From: Proteobacteria bacterium bin106
GTDB lineage: Bacteria; Bdellovibrionota_B; Oligoflexia; Oligoflexales; Bin106
Length of the DNA: 64,000 nt
Assembly: GCA_002238945.1 (NCBI GenBank)
Contig: MPNI01000003.1
Coordinates: 1-64,000, forward strand
Direction of reading: 5' to 3'
In this document: one piece after another, positions 1 to 11,400 of the stretch
How the letters are laid out: every line of letters starts with the position of its first letter
Position numbering within the stretch: the stretch's first letter is position 1
Notes under the pieces: model-generated
Seen by the model: only the letters and a program-made list of their open reading frames with translations
Databases searched by the model: none
Told to the model about the DNA's origin: nothing
Program-made: the position numbers and the translations under genes

Positions 1-1369
1 CTATCAGTTCATCTCTCTTACCTACCGCTCCACTACTGAACCCATCAAAAACAAATGACCAAACATCGATTTTTTCTATATTATTTTCTTCATCCTTATT
101 GCTATTTTTCAAAGTATAAAGATACTCATGTATTTCTGCAGGATTTGTGACAGGAAACATGGCACGAACTGGTTTATTGCTGTCTTTAAGAAAGCCTTCA
201 TAAGCTTCTTTTGTACCCATAATTTCACTAATAAAATCTTCATTATTCATATGCAAACTATATTTATTTATATTCCATATTTCAGTAGCTTTTTTAATAC
301 GACTATCTGCTTGTGATTTTAATTTATCTTTTATGGCATCTCTATTTGTCATATCAGTACCTGCAAGCAGAGAACCCAAAGAAGGTTGCTCCATAGATGG
401 ATATACACCGCCCAAAAGCGCCATCACAGACCAGGAGCTAAAAACAGATGGATAAGTATAGTACCTTTTTAGTCCTGAAGAGCTAAGAAAAAGTATTTCA
501 GATCCAAGCCTACCATCAGAACCACGTAATAAACGCCTAATACTATCTTTATCTATTTCATCAAAATATTTCGCCTTGTTTGATTGCTTTGCACTATACC
601 GCCTAGAGTCTTCTGAGGTAACAAATACGAATATTTTTTTATATACTCTTCCTGCAGTAATTTGAGGACCTCTAAAAAAGCCATCTCTTTTATTTTCACT
701 ATTAGTAGAACTATTATTGATATAAGAAAAACTAAAAGGACGATTATAATACATAAGTGCTGACTTGATTATCTGTTTCCTACTTAGATCATAATGGGCT
801 GGAATACCAAATGTTAGCCAAAGATAAGCATTTCTAAGGAGCTGACTAGGTTCAAAAAAATTGCCAAATTTAAAAAACCTATTTTTTTCTTTACTCTTAG
901 GGTAAGCTTTTTTGAAATTATTATTCAAAGTCCTAATCTCTGATATACTAAACATAGACTTATGTGTTGAAAATGCATAAAGAGCTACTTTTAACTCAAC
1001 GTGATCTTTTAACTCATCTATAATGTGATTGATTTCATTTTTAACAAACGATCTACCACCCGTATCCGAAGCCTGATTACCCATGGGATGATCAACAAAC
1101 CATACCATATCAATAACAGGTCGATGGTAAGATTTTTCAACATCTTCGCTATCAATTATCCATGGTTCAAGGCCGTCACCACGTTGAAGTTGTGTATCAT
1201 TTTTTCGAGACTCCGTTCGACTAGATACTTCGCTTAAATTATTCACAGATTCCTTAGGCATAGGACCTGAAATGTGCCTAACCGTATTATCTTGACTAAA
1301 AGCCATAGAATGAAAAGGAGCAACGAGCAAACAACAAAGAACAAAAGTCGTTACAAGACGAAAAAGCAT
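1..1369 (-). CDS. Secreted protein with a VWA-like segment, 3' part cut by window edge
   Basis: An open frame runs from an ATG at 1369 to the window edge without a stop, giving 456 complete codons, so the C-terminus is missing. Residues 1 to about 23 form a Sec signal peptide (hydrophobic core LVTTFVLCCLLVAP, cleavage probably after SMA). Residues about 85-135 read as a beta strand ending in Asp (VIDMVWFVDH), an amphipathic helix (FVKNEINHIIDELKD) and a second strand (LKVALYAFST). That is the pattern of a von Willebrand factor A fold, but the metal site DxSxS is absent (DHPMG instead). The rest is Ser/Lys/Tyr rich without a motif I recognise. A GTG four codons upstream is an alternative start; neither has a clear ribosome site. 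Coding is convincing because the frame is long and starts with a good signal peptide. The VWA assignment is an inference. Confidence 0.75.
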   Translation of the reverse strand, partial: MLFRLVTTFVLCCLLVAPFHSMAFSQDNTVRHISGPMPKESVNNLSEVSSRTESRKNDTQLQRGDGLEPWIIDSEDVEKSYHRPVIDMVWFVDHPMGNQASDTGGRSFVKNEINHIIDELKDHVELKVALYAFSTHKSMFSISEIRTLNNNFKKAYPKSKEKNRFFKFGNFFEPSQLLRNAYLWLTFGIPAHYDLSRKQIIKSALMYYNRPFSFSYINNSSTNSENKRDGFFRGPQITAGRVYKKIFVFVTSEDSRRYSAKQSNKAKYFDEIDKDSIRRLLRGSDGRLGSEILFLSSSGLKRYYTYPSVFSSWSVMALLGGVYPSMEQPSLGSLLAGTDMTNRDAIKDKLKSQADSRIKKATEIWNINKYSLHMNNEDFISEIMGTKEAYEGFLKDSNKPVRAMFPVTNPAEIHEYLYTLKNSNKDEENNIEKIDVWSFVFDGFSSGAVGKRDELI

Positions 1370-1937
1370 CGCATAACTCACAGAGATGAAGCTTGGTGGC
1401 AGTAATAAGTAAAAACAAGACAACATGATACAGTCTTTTGTTATAATATTCCAAGTATCTTTAAGCAAAAGCACACACTTGATACCTCTAATCGACAATC
1501 ATCCATTCCATATTAACTCTCCTTAAAAAATACATTGGCTACGATCAATAAATCTTGCATCTACTAACAAGAAATCAGACAATATCAATCGTTTACATAT
1601 ATTTCTTAGTAACTTCATGGCACATACTTGACTCTATTGTCAGTTAGCACTTTATGGCCCTACCCTTCTGAAAAAAAGATAGTTAAGCAACTGAAAGTTA
1701 AGCAACCGAAAATAAAACTTAACCAGAAAATCTAGACAGAAAACGTTTATCTAAATACTTAAAAATCTTTTATTATCAATAGGTTATGTTAGATTTTTAT
1801 GATACATTTTACAAAGCTTCAGTTACATTCTTCACATATACACTCTTGCTTGGTTTACATATCCCGATCCATACAATGACAATCATCATAAAACATAGAT
1901 GAGATCACATATTTTTTATGTCTAAAGGAGTCATACA
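1370..1937. other. Intergenic region between divergent genes
   Basis: About 570 bases, very AT-rich, between the divergent secreted protein and the PLP enzyme. It must hold both promoters, but I could not pick a convincing -35/-10 pair. No RNA gene or hairpin terminator is visible. Confidence 0.5.
1924..1930 (+). promoter_or_regulatory. Ribosome binding site deciding a TTG start
   Basis: AAAGGAG lies 7 bases before TTG at 1938. The nearby ATG at 1918 is in another frame, so this site supports TTG initiation of the PLP enzyme. Confidence 0.75.
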
Positions 1938-3095
1938 TTGTCAAAGTCAACCTCTTATAGTGATGCCACTCAAGTGGTCCATGCAGGATCAGTGGTGGAT
2001 GAAAAAACAGCAGCACTATCACCTGTTATCGTCACCTCTACCACCTTTGAACAAACCTCACCAGGTGTGCATAAAGGCTATGAATACTCCCGCGCAGCAA
2101 CCCCCACACGAGATCAGCTTGAAACAGCATTAGCTCGTCTAGAAAACACACAATACGCCCTAAGCTTTGCTTCAGGCCTGGCAGCTGAACAAGCGATACT
2201 CCAACTCTGTGATCAGGGTGATCATATTCTCAGCTGTGATGATGTCTATGGAGGAACACGTCGCCTAGGAGAGAAGGTATGGGCTCGATACGGACTTACT
2301 TTTAACTATATGGACACCTGCCATCTCGATAAAGTGGAAACATACCTCAAACAACACACCACCAAAATGCTTTGGATAGAAACCCCCACCAACCCCACTT
2401 TACGTATTATGGATTTACAATCACTGGGAGCTCTTGCTAAAAAGTATGGCTGCCTCTTTGTGGTAGATAACACATTTGCAAGCCCAATCTTTCAAAAACC
2501 CATCGATTTTGGTGCTGACATCATTGTCCACTCCACAACCAAATATATCAGCGGTCATTGTGATGTGCTCGGTGGAGCGGTGATGACATCTCAAACTCCC
2601 ATTTATGAAAAACTTCAATTCCTGCAAATGGCAACCGGTGCTGTACCTAGTCCTTTTGATTGTTATCTCCTTCTCCGCTCTCTTCCCACCTTAGCACTCA
2701 GAATGCACAAACATGCCGAAAATGCTCTCAAATTAGCCACCTTTCTCAGTAACCATAACAAGATCACAAAAGTCATCTACCCCGGCTTGCCCAGCCATCC
2801 CAACCACGAACTTGCCAAACAACAGATGTCAGGATGTTCTGGCATGGTGAGTTTTTACTACGATACCGATCTTGAAGGCATCGCACGTTTTAGCCAGTCA
2901 TGCAAACTCTTTTATCTTGCTGAAAGCCTCGGTGGTGTCAAATCCATGATCAACCACCCTGCAGCCATGACCCATGTCTCAGTGGATAAAACCGTACGAG
3001 AAAGCCTCGGTATCACCGATCAACTCCTACGTCTCTCTGTGGGTATAGAGGACCCAGAAGATCTCATTGCAGACCTCAAACAAGCTCTGAAATAA
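1938..3095 (+). CDS. Cystathionine gamma-synthase/gamma-lyase family PLP enzyme
   Basis: This 385-residue protein belongs to the Cys/Met-metabolism PLP-dependent (trans-sulfuration) family and has the usual length. The PLP-binding Lys is K202 in the block STTKYISGH. The substrate and phosphate contacts YEYSR (48-52) and FASG (77-80) and the cofactor Asp in VVDNTFASP (176-184) are present, as is the C-terminal block SLGGVKSM followed by HPAAMTH. It catalyses gamma- or beta-elimination or replacement on cystathionine or O-acyl-homoserine in the cytoplasm. The synthase, gamma-lyase and beta-lyase members cannot be separated from sequence alone. The residue after SLGGV is Lys, where many gamma-lyases have Glu. 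It is a single gene with TTG initiation supported by an AAAGGAG site, and no sulfur-metabolism neighbour is in view. Confidence 0.93.
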   Translation: MSKSTSYSDATQVVHAGSVVDEKTAALSPVIVTSTTFEQTSPGVHKGYEYSRAATPTRDQLETALARLENTQYALSFASGLAAEQAILQLCDQGDHILSCDDVYGGTRRLGEKVWARYGLTFNYMDTCHLDKVETYLKQHTTKMLWIETPTNPTLRIMDLQSLGALAKKYGCLFVVDNTFASPIFQKPIDFGADIIVHSTTKYISGHCDVLGGAVMTSQTPIYEKLQFLQMATGAVPSPFDCYLLLRSLPTLALRMHKHAENALKLATFLSNHNKITKVIYPGLPSHPNHELAKQQMSGCSGMVSFYYDTDLEGIARFSQSCKLFYLAESLGGVKSMINHPAAMTHVSVDKTVRESLGITDQLLRLSVGIEDPEDLIADLKQALK

Positions 3096-3218
3096 AAAAG
3101 AAAAATATAACTTTAGACACACCCCCTTATAAATCATTGCTTCTATGGGTAAGGGTAAGAAGATAGGGGAAAAAGAATTTCTTGTAAGCTCTGGCATGTT
3201 TATTGCTGTTAGGAGTGC

Positions 3219-4502
3219 ATGGAGCAATCATGCTCGCATCACTTTCCAACAACATCTCCACCTGCCAACAATCATATGTTTTTGCCGAGATCACTTCCTT
3301 TTAAAATCCTCTATTTCTCTCTTTCTTGCTGGCTATGCTACAGCCTTGTCTCACTAATATGTGCCAAACCAACACCTACCCCCCGTAGCATGGACACTAA
3401 GGCTCACCATGCCCATCAAGAAGTTGAACTGCCTCAATTTGCCTTTGATCAGCTCACTTATACCGGAGCAGAGATCTTTAGCTTCGCCTATTCCTATATC
3501 TTGCGACAAAAAAAAGACGAATACGAACGATTTCGCAAGCCCTTGATGTGTGCATCCAATGTCAGTTATGTACTGCAATCAGCAGGAATCCCTATTTCTT
3601 ATGAGCACTCATTTTCTGTGCCAGGATTACTCCATGCCATCCGTGATGATGGCGGAACATTATTTCAATTCCCTCTCTATAACGGCGGTAATAGAGATGA
3701 GATTATCGATGCTACCCAAAGACAATTCCCTGATGGCATCCCCACTGGAGCTATTGTAGCAGGATGCACCTATCCTGACTGTGAAAGCGAAGACGTGAGT
3801 CAAGCCCATGTGGGCATCATTGGTGATAAGAATCATCACGGCGATATGATGATCTATCACAACAATTGGTATAGGCCTAACACCAATGGCGGAAAACGCA
3901 GCGCCTATATGGTGAGTTTAACCAATCTCTACGATACTTTTAGCCCAAGAGAATGGATGCCCACTCCTTGGATCAATATCCGCAAAAACAGTGATGGCGA
4001 AATAGAATACATTCATAGTGCCCTACCAGAAATTGATGACCTCAATCCTTTTAACGGAAACTTCTATATCACCATTGCTATACCCAGACAGATTCAAGAA
4101 GAAGTGGATGGAGGACACATCCTGCCTCATCATGTGCACAATAGCCATAACAATATCCACCAAAAAACTCTGTTATTTGATCAAGAACACAACCGCATCA
4201 TTTGTCGTTCAAAAAAACCCCTCAGAACCATCAATGCTCGAGAGTATCCCGGTGGACCACGTAACACAAAAATCTACAACACACTCAGCCAAAATGCCCG
4301 TCAAAAAACCTTTCTTTATACGCCTTTTGAGTTCCTCATCCTCGATAAAATCACCATTGATACAAAAACCTGGTACTCTATCCGTGTTCACGACCTCAAA
4401 TCTTACTTCGGTGGCAAAGAACTTCCAGATGGAGAAATCTGGATCACAGCCAATCAAGCCATATGCAAAACCAAAAAAGAATGGCTCACTTCAACCCCCT
4501 AG
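3219..4502 (+). CDS. Secreted NlpC/P60-like cysteine hydrolase with C-terminal SH3-like region
   Basis: The protein has 427 residues. Residues 28-49 are a hydrophobic signal segment ending ..SLICA. The following domain shows an order typical of papain-like NlpC/P60/CHAP amidases: Cys at the start of a helix (MCASNVSYVLQSAG, C111), a His on a strand (QAHVGIIG, H197) and a polar third residue (YHNNW, N215). Residues about 330-420 look like an SH3-type binding domain (Arg-Glu-Tyr near the start, WYSIRV, then EIWITA near the end). The expected role is cell-wall peptide or amide cleavage in the periplasm; this is inferred from residue pattern and not from a clear family match. AGGAG lies only 3 bases before the ATG at 3219. 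Met20 would also give a complete signal peptide. It is convergent with the next gene and shares its terminator. Confidence 0.7.
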   Translation: MEQSCSHHFPTTSPPANNHMFLPRSLPFKILYFSLSCWLCYSLVSLICAKPTPTPRSMDTKAHHAHQEVELPQFAFDQLTYTGAEIFSFAYSYILRQKKDEYERFRKPLMCASNVSYVLQSAGIPISYEHSFSVPGLLHAIRDDGGTLFQFPLYNGGNRDEIIDATQRQFPDGIPTGAIVAGCTYPDCESEDVSQAHVGIIGDKNHHGDMMIYHNNWYRPNTNGGKRSAYMVSLTNLYDTFSPREWMPTPWINIRKNSDGEIEYIHSALPEIDDLNPFNGNFYITIAIPRQIQEEVDGGHILPHHVHNSHNNIHQKTLLFDQEHNRIICRSKKPLRTINAREYPGGPRNTKIYNTLSQNARQKTFLYTPFEFLILDKITIDTKTWYSIRVHDLKSYFGGKELPDGEIWITANQAICKTKKEWLTSTP

Positions 4503-4556
4503 ACACATCCAAAATAACCCCTATCTAAGTAATTGATAAAAAATCATTCGTAGAAG

Positions 4557-4591
4557 AAAAAAGCTTTCAGAAATAAACTGAAAGCTTTTTT
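4557..4591. terminator. Strong bidirectional intrinsic terminator
   Basis: A perfect 14-bp stem (4557-4570 with 4578-4591) encloses a 7-base loop, with A-runs on one side and T-runs on the other. It lies between two convergent genes and can serve both. Confidence 0.92.
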
Positions 4592-4621
4592 ATTTTTCTT
4601 ATTTTCCATAAACGATCTATC

Positions 4622-5275
4622 TTACTCACAACTCCAATTGGTTGTTTTACCAGGATTTTCGCTCTTCAAACGTGCTAGCTCCTTTTTACACTGCTCTGTG
4701 GTTAAAAGAACAGAGCAGTTGTTAAGTGACCTGCATTCTGTAACGGTTTTATTATCAAAACGACACTTTAAATAACTTCTACGAAAAGACTCACCCTGAG
4801 CTACCGGCTGATCAGAACACTCTGCAACTATATCCGCTTCAGGCTCACCTTTTCCTGGACTCTTAAGGCTATCTGTTAGATCGGTTTTAACATCTGCAAC
4901 GGTGCTATCATCTACCACAGTGGCAGTGGTGGTATCGCCTCCTGGTGCCACAGTGGCTTGTCCTGGTGCATCATCATCGCTTTTACCCGGATCAGAACCT
5001 TGAAGATCCTGTATTGGTGTTGACAAACTCGTATCTTTTTCAGATTCTTCCACTACTGGAGCAGCATCCACACACTTACCGTCTTCTAATGTTTGTCCAT
5101 CTCCACACGAACGTGGTTTTCTCTCACAAGCCACACCCACAAACATCACAGCTAGCAACAACCACACCGTTTTCTTCACAGTTTCTTTTACAGTTTCTTT
5201 TACAGTTTCTTTTACAGTTTCTTTTACAGCTTTCTTTACAACTTTTATATCGCCAATATCCTTTACACAACTCAT
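4622..5275 (-). CDS. Putative lipoprotein with KETV-repeat leader
   Basis: The product has 217 residues from the ATG at 5275, which has GAGGG seven bases upstream; a TTG two codons earlier is less likely. The N-terminus is unusual: before the hydrophobic signal core (WLLLAVMFVGVAC, lipobox Cys at 50) there are four tandem Lys-Glu-Thr-Val units, encoded by a 12-bp DNA repeat. The mature part begins with a Cys/Gly stretch (RKPRSCGDGQTLEDGKCV), continues with about 90 acidic, Asp/Thr/Pro-rich residues likely to be disordered, and ends with a small Cys-containing domain (six Cys in the last 70 residues). No family is recognised. It is probably an outer-membrane lipoprotein exposing a small disulfide-bonded domain. 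The long charged leader in front of the signal core may change export or simply reflect repeat growth. Confidence 0.75.
   Translation of the reverse strand: MSCVKDIGDIKVVKKAVKETVKETVKETVKETVKKTVWLLLAVMFVGVACERKPRSCGDGQTLEDGKCVDAAPVVEESEKDTSLSTPIQDLQGSDPGKSDDDAPGQATVAPGGDTTTATVVDDSTVADVKTDLTDSLKSPGKGEPEADIVAECSDQPVAQGESFRRSYLKCRFDNKTVTECRSLNNCSVLLTTEQCKKELARLKSENPGKTTNWSCE
5179..5226. repeat. Four 12-bp tandem repeats inside the lipoprotein leader
   Basis: The unit cagtttctttta occurs four times perfectly, with degenerate copies on both flanks. It encodes Lys-Glu-Thr-Val on the minus strand, so the period keeps the reading frame. Confidence 0.95.
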
Positions 5276-5497
5276 ATGCAATCCCTCTATTTTGGTTTAT
5301 AGGCTTGGTTTATATGTGATCAATCCTTTTTTCGTTTATATCTATGCATAGATACTTTATCTCGCATTTCACACAGCACATAAGCTAGATAATAGATGCC
5401 ATAAGCCAGTATCCATCACCTGGATACTACCATTTCAAAGACGTTTAACCAAATGACCGTAAAAACCATATGACTTTCGAAGATCGCAGAAGACATA

Positions 5498-8400
5498 TTA
5501 AGCAGACAATGACTGATCAGCTGTCACAGTTTGAGTTGGTTGTGATTCTACGAGCTTCTGGGAACTGAACATACATGTAATGACCTGAACACGATCATAG
5601 TACCCCGCTGAAGATGTCTTACTAAACTCTTTGGCAATATGTTTAAGGGTCATTTGTCTTTCCAAAACCGTTTTGGACTTATCACCTGCCACATAACCTT
5701 GTATAAATGGCAAGCTCGATGACCAATCAGCCGGACCTGTAACAAACACCATCAAAGCATACTCTTCAAAAGTGCTCGTAAAATATTGACTCTTTAAAAC
5801 ACCACCATCAGAAAAACGAAATAATACACGACAATCCCTGTCTTTTCCACTCATACGTGAAGCAGAAAAAACCCGTGCATTCAACTCACCAAGAATGGCA
5901 CTTTCCACACGCTTATAAGAACGATCAAACACAGTTATCACACTTTTCACATCATTAAATGTATCAGATAAAGGATGATTTTTCAGAAAATACAACATAT
6001 CATTCATCACCTCCTTAACAGAGACTTTTTGCTGAATATACTGCGAACCATGCCTTAATACATACACATAATGCCATAAAATAGAAGCAAAATGGTGCAA
6101 CGCAGCTTCATCACTGCCCTTCATATCAAACGACATAAGCATATAATGCCGTGGGCCAAGATTCACTCCCAGTACCCAAGATCCTGACTCTGATCGCAAA
6201 AACTTATCTTGAGCAAATAACTGCAACCATGAACACGACTCAAATAAAACCTGTTTTGATGTAAACTCACTAGGAGGTTGTATAGAGCCACTTGGATCAA
6301 AAGGAACCAAACCAAAACAAGAGAACGCATAACCCGCTTGAGCACCCCAAAGATTGATCTCAGAGCGCGCATGATCCTCTTCAGCAATATGACTCTCACC
6401 CATTTTATCTATAAAGATGTAACATCTTTGCTCCTTGCTTAAATATATAGGGATCAAGCAGCCCATCCTTTCACAAGCCTCATCCATCTGAGACAATGGA
6501 TCTCCAGAGGCAAGACTCGCCAAACTATCCTTATCAATCACAGATGTAGCTTCAGCTTCTGCGGTCATATCATCAAGAAAGACGGTCTTTGATCTTTCTT
6601 CTATATCCTGCTCAAAAAAGTTTTTTAATGGCACTTGTGTATCTAAAATACCTTCAATCTTAGCAACCACCGTTTTCGGTAAAGTATCAAATTGAGATAC
6701 TTTCTCGCCCTCTACAGGTTTTTGATCAACACTCTTCACAACACCAGACACCCGAGTTTTATCATCAGCTAATACAGAACTCATAGGAGGTGGTTGACTC
6801 ACCACTGTTTTTTCCTCCACAACACCTAGATCAGAAGAAGAATCAGAATGTGTCTGAACATGACTATCACCACCAGACATACCAACAGATATCTGAACAT
6901 GCTTTGGTGACACTCGAGTCTTATCATCAACATCAAATACCCCATCTCTTCGAGGACCTCCTGGACTTCCCTGCGTTGGTGAAACCCGAGTCTTATCATC
7001 AACATCAAATACAGCTTCCGAAGCAGCAGAACTGTCAGTATAAGCTTTACTTGGAAACTTCTGAACAGATGATTTATCACTAAACATATCTTTAACTGAA
7101 GTTGTATTGGCTTTATCTTCTGTGAGTAATTCTTGGTTTTTCTCTTTTTTTATAACCCCTACCCCACCATCAATGGAGATAAACAAAGCTTCATTAGTGG
7201 TTAAGTAAGACTCTAAATGACTTTTAAGATCACTAGGAGCAGGCTCAAAGGAACTCATATTCGTCATATCACAATGAACTTTATAATCAGCTAATTTTTG
7301 TACGTTAATAGCATATAAAATATCACCACCATAAGAGTCTTGGAACAGTTTAACAACATCTAAAATAATTTTTCTCTCTGACATCGAAGATATCTTTGGG
7401 AAAAAATTAAGCATACTACCATAAGCAAGTGTTGAAGGAAATTCGTCAAATCTTGAAAATGTCTTCTCTACCCCTCTTCTTAAATCCCGTCTAGCAAAAG
7501 GAATACCAAAACACAGAAGAGAGTCCTCAGCCATCTTTGAAAAAGCTAAGTAACGATGCCTTCGTGACACCGAAAGAGCATGCAACAATTCCTTTGATCC
7601 TAGTTTAGGATGTTTATTTAAAGAAAAATGATGGCCTAGCTTTAATAAAACAAAAACAAAAGGAATTCGATAATGATTCTTTGCAAAAAAAGATTTTACT
7701 TTATTAAAAGAAGACACTACAGATTCTTCACTTTTTTTATCGGAAGAATAAACCGCTAACATCAAGTTTAAAAGAATTTTTACAGGAGAGTCATCAAAGA
7801 AATGAGGACAAATAGCATCATGTGTATGAGAAGCCAACTTTGATAATACATTTTCATTTTTATCAAAAGAACGTCTTGATCTAAGAGCATAATAATCTTG
7901 AAAAACAAGAACACACAAAGCAAAAAGATCCATTTGATATGAATGATACAGCAATACATTATTCTTATCTTGAGCCAACATGATAGCTTCAGAATAAACC
8001 TTTTTAGCTGAATTGTATTGATCCTCTACAAGAAGGACAAATGCTTTAGACAATGTAAAGAATATATTTTTTTTATAGGTACTGTTACTAACACTATCAT
8101 AAACAACTTTTGACGCAAATGAATGAATATCCTCCACATCATCTTCTACAGCTGAACACAAAATAGACAGTAACATCATGTAAGGAAATATCGCAGTCTT
8201 AGATGAACAAATATTTATACTACTATGATAAAGATCTAAAAAATCATCCTTTTTCCCTTGTAATAAAAGTCTTGTGAGATTTATGGCATTTATCTCTATG
8301 ATATACATTAAATCATTAGGCCAATTAAGCACATTACTATAGCTTCCTGAAATAAGCCTTTTTGAAGAAAGATAACTATGGTGCCCTGGATATAAAAAAT

Positions 8401-11400
8401 AACAAAATTCTAAATAATCCATAATGATAGCATATCGCTCTATTTCTCTAGATGAAGATTTGTTATTGACGTTATTTTTATAGATTATTTTTCGAATACA
8501 ATGAATAACTACTTCGATAGTTTTATACATTCCATACTTTTTTAAAATAGCTAGCCTAAAAGAAATCAATGCAATAATATCATCTAGATGAGCAGTGCTT
8601 TTATCTAGTCTACTGATCGACAACAAATGAATATCATCAGCCATAGAAACATTTGCATTCAACATAGACATATAAAAGTAGTTATAGTACTTCAATACTC
8701 TAAGAGTTTTTTTTGATCTTTTATCACTAAGCCTTGATATAATTTTACCAGTAGGACTTGAGGCCCACTTCAAACCTAATACAAAAAAAGCATAATCATA
8801 ATAAACACCTTGACTGAGACGGCTTTTTACCATCAATGGCTTATTCCATCGCGATGACAATGGCATTCCTAATCCTGAAATAAGATAGCGCGTAACATTT
8901 GCCATCTTTCTATAATCAGAAACTCTATGCAAAATAAGCAAATAATAATCTAAGGCTAAAGCGGTTTGTTGTTGAGGCAAGCTACCAATAGATTTTTTTT
9001 GAATAATTTTAACTATCTTATTAAGCTGCCTTGAAGCTTTCTTAAAAAGACCTAGATGAAAAAGAATCTTACATGACTGGAGATATATCATAAACAAGTT
9101 ATTAATGCTAATAGACTTTATAAGATATTTATTAACAATATAAATAACAAAATCATAATACTTCATAGCACAATAATATTCTTCCATTTGAGTAGATATT
9201 AACCCTGCTTTAGAAGCATAATACACCGATGAATTGAGTGTGTTTTTATCTGGAACATAGCCAGAACGTCTCTTGCGTAATCCTTGATAATAATGATTGG
9301 CAACAGCAAAAACCATTTTATTATCTGGATGAGTTAGGCCAGCACACAGCTGTTTAACAATGCCTAAATGATAAACAGGAACATCGGCCGGCTCAATCCT
9401 ACCTAATATAACATCACGAATATGAGGATGAACAAATTGATAATTTTTTATTTTTTTATCTTTTTTAGTCGTATGCTGTGCTTCTCTAATCAAAGACTCT
9501 GACTCAAGAAAAATGATCATTTCTCTAAGTCTAACATGGCTCACTCCACCAACTACAGAGAGCACATCTTCACGAAATTGCATTCCAGAAATGCTAGCAA
9601 CTTCTAAAACGCGAATCAACGACTTACTATAGCCTGTCAATCTAGATAATATCAAATCAACACTGATTAAAGGCCTATTGATCAATCTGATTTCATCGAG
9701 ATTATAAACCCATGATTTCAATTCAAAATCATGACAAATATCGCCATTTAAAACAAGATCTCTGATTTTTTCAATAAGATAAATAGGATTGCCACGGCAA
9801 ACCTCATACAGATATGTACATAATGGAATAATCTTCTCTACTTCAACACCTAAAATATGATAAACAAGACTTGATGTTTGATGAAGAGTAAGGGGCGTGA
9901 GTTCTATTTCTTGGTAACGCCTTTTATATTTTGACATTGTATTTAAAAAATCGCTTACATGCTTTTCTCTCTTGTTTCCTTTCTCTGTAGTACAACTAAG
10001 AACAATATGAATACGCTCAGAGTTGTTAAAGTTAAAAAACCCTTCAATAATCTTTAGACTGTAATCATCAGCAAAATCTATATCATCAAAAATAAAGACA
10101 ATAGGCTGATGAGAAGAAATCAAGGATCTTGTAAAATCCGTAAATGTTTTAATGATCACATTACGATCTACATCCTCTATGGAATAATGAGTAGGTGCTT
10201 GCACAGATTTCTTAGTAAACAATGCCGTAGCAGGAACGACTTCTTTAAGAAGAAGAATACGATCGCCTAAATTTTTATGCAAACGATCTCTGATTTTTTT
10301 AGCTTCAAGAGGATTATTTCTACGTACTTTTAACAGATACTCATCAAAACCGGATATAAAGCTCTGCATAGAGGTTGAGGATTTATACTTCATAAAACCA
10401 CAAGAAATAAACTTTACCTTGCGTTTGACTAAATACTCTTTGAATTCTCTCAGCAAACGACTCTTTCCCATACCGCTCTTACCCGTGACAAGAGATATAT
10501 GCCCTCTTGCTGAGCGATAAGCCACATTGCTGTAAAATTGAATCAACTCACTGACCTGACGCGTACGACCAATGAGCTTGTAGTTACGTCCCATGGAACG
10601 AAAGTTGTTATTTAGCCCTAAGTTAATGGTACTTAAACGTTTAGCTGACAGACCTCTCTCTCTTTTTTCACAAACCGCTTGAACCACCTTAAGATCAGAA
10701 TAAAGAGAAAATGCCGTTTGATAGCGATCATCTGGTGATTTAGCTAAAAGCTTGGCGACAATATCTCCCACTATTTTAGGAACATCTTGCCTAATAGAAG
10801 TGATATGCGGAGCAGCAGCTTTGCTATGAAGATCCTCTAATTCTGCGCGAGTTCTTGCCAAAAACGGTGGTTTTCCAACCAAAACCTCATAAAGCACACA
10901 ACCCAAGGAATATAAATCTATACGATGATCTATGGACAAAGATTCTCGTTCGGTTATTTCAGGGGCCATATACAATGGTGTACCTGCTACTTTATCCAAC
11001 ACCCCTGCAGTGGCTCCACCAATATAGTTGGTAGCCTCACCAAGAGAAGCTACCCCGAAATCTATCAATCGAGCATGAATCTTATGGCCAAATGAAGAGT
11101 ACTGTGTTTCCACAATAATATTATGCGGCTTAACATCACGATGAATGATATTTTTCCCATGAGCATAATCAAGTGCAGAGGCCATCTGAGAAGCCACTTG
11201 AAAGAAGAAATCAAGGCTCATCCCTTTTTTGCCGCTACCACCAATCACATGCTTAAGATCATTACCATCCACAAAATCCATGGCAATAAAATATGAGGAG
11301 ATATCCTTACTCATCGCCCCACTTTGATGCGCACCTTTGGCAAAGCCATACTCTTTAAGACTGATCACATGAGAATGATACAGCTGGCTCATCAAAGCAG

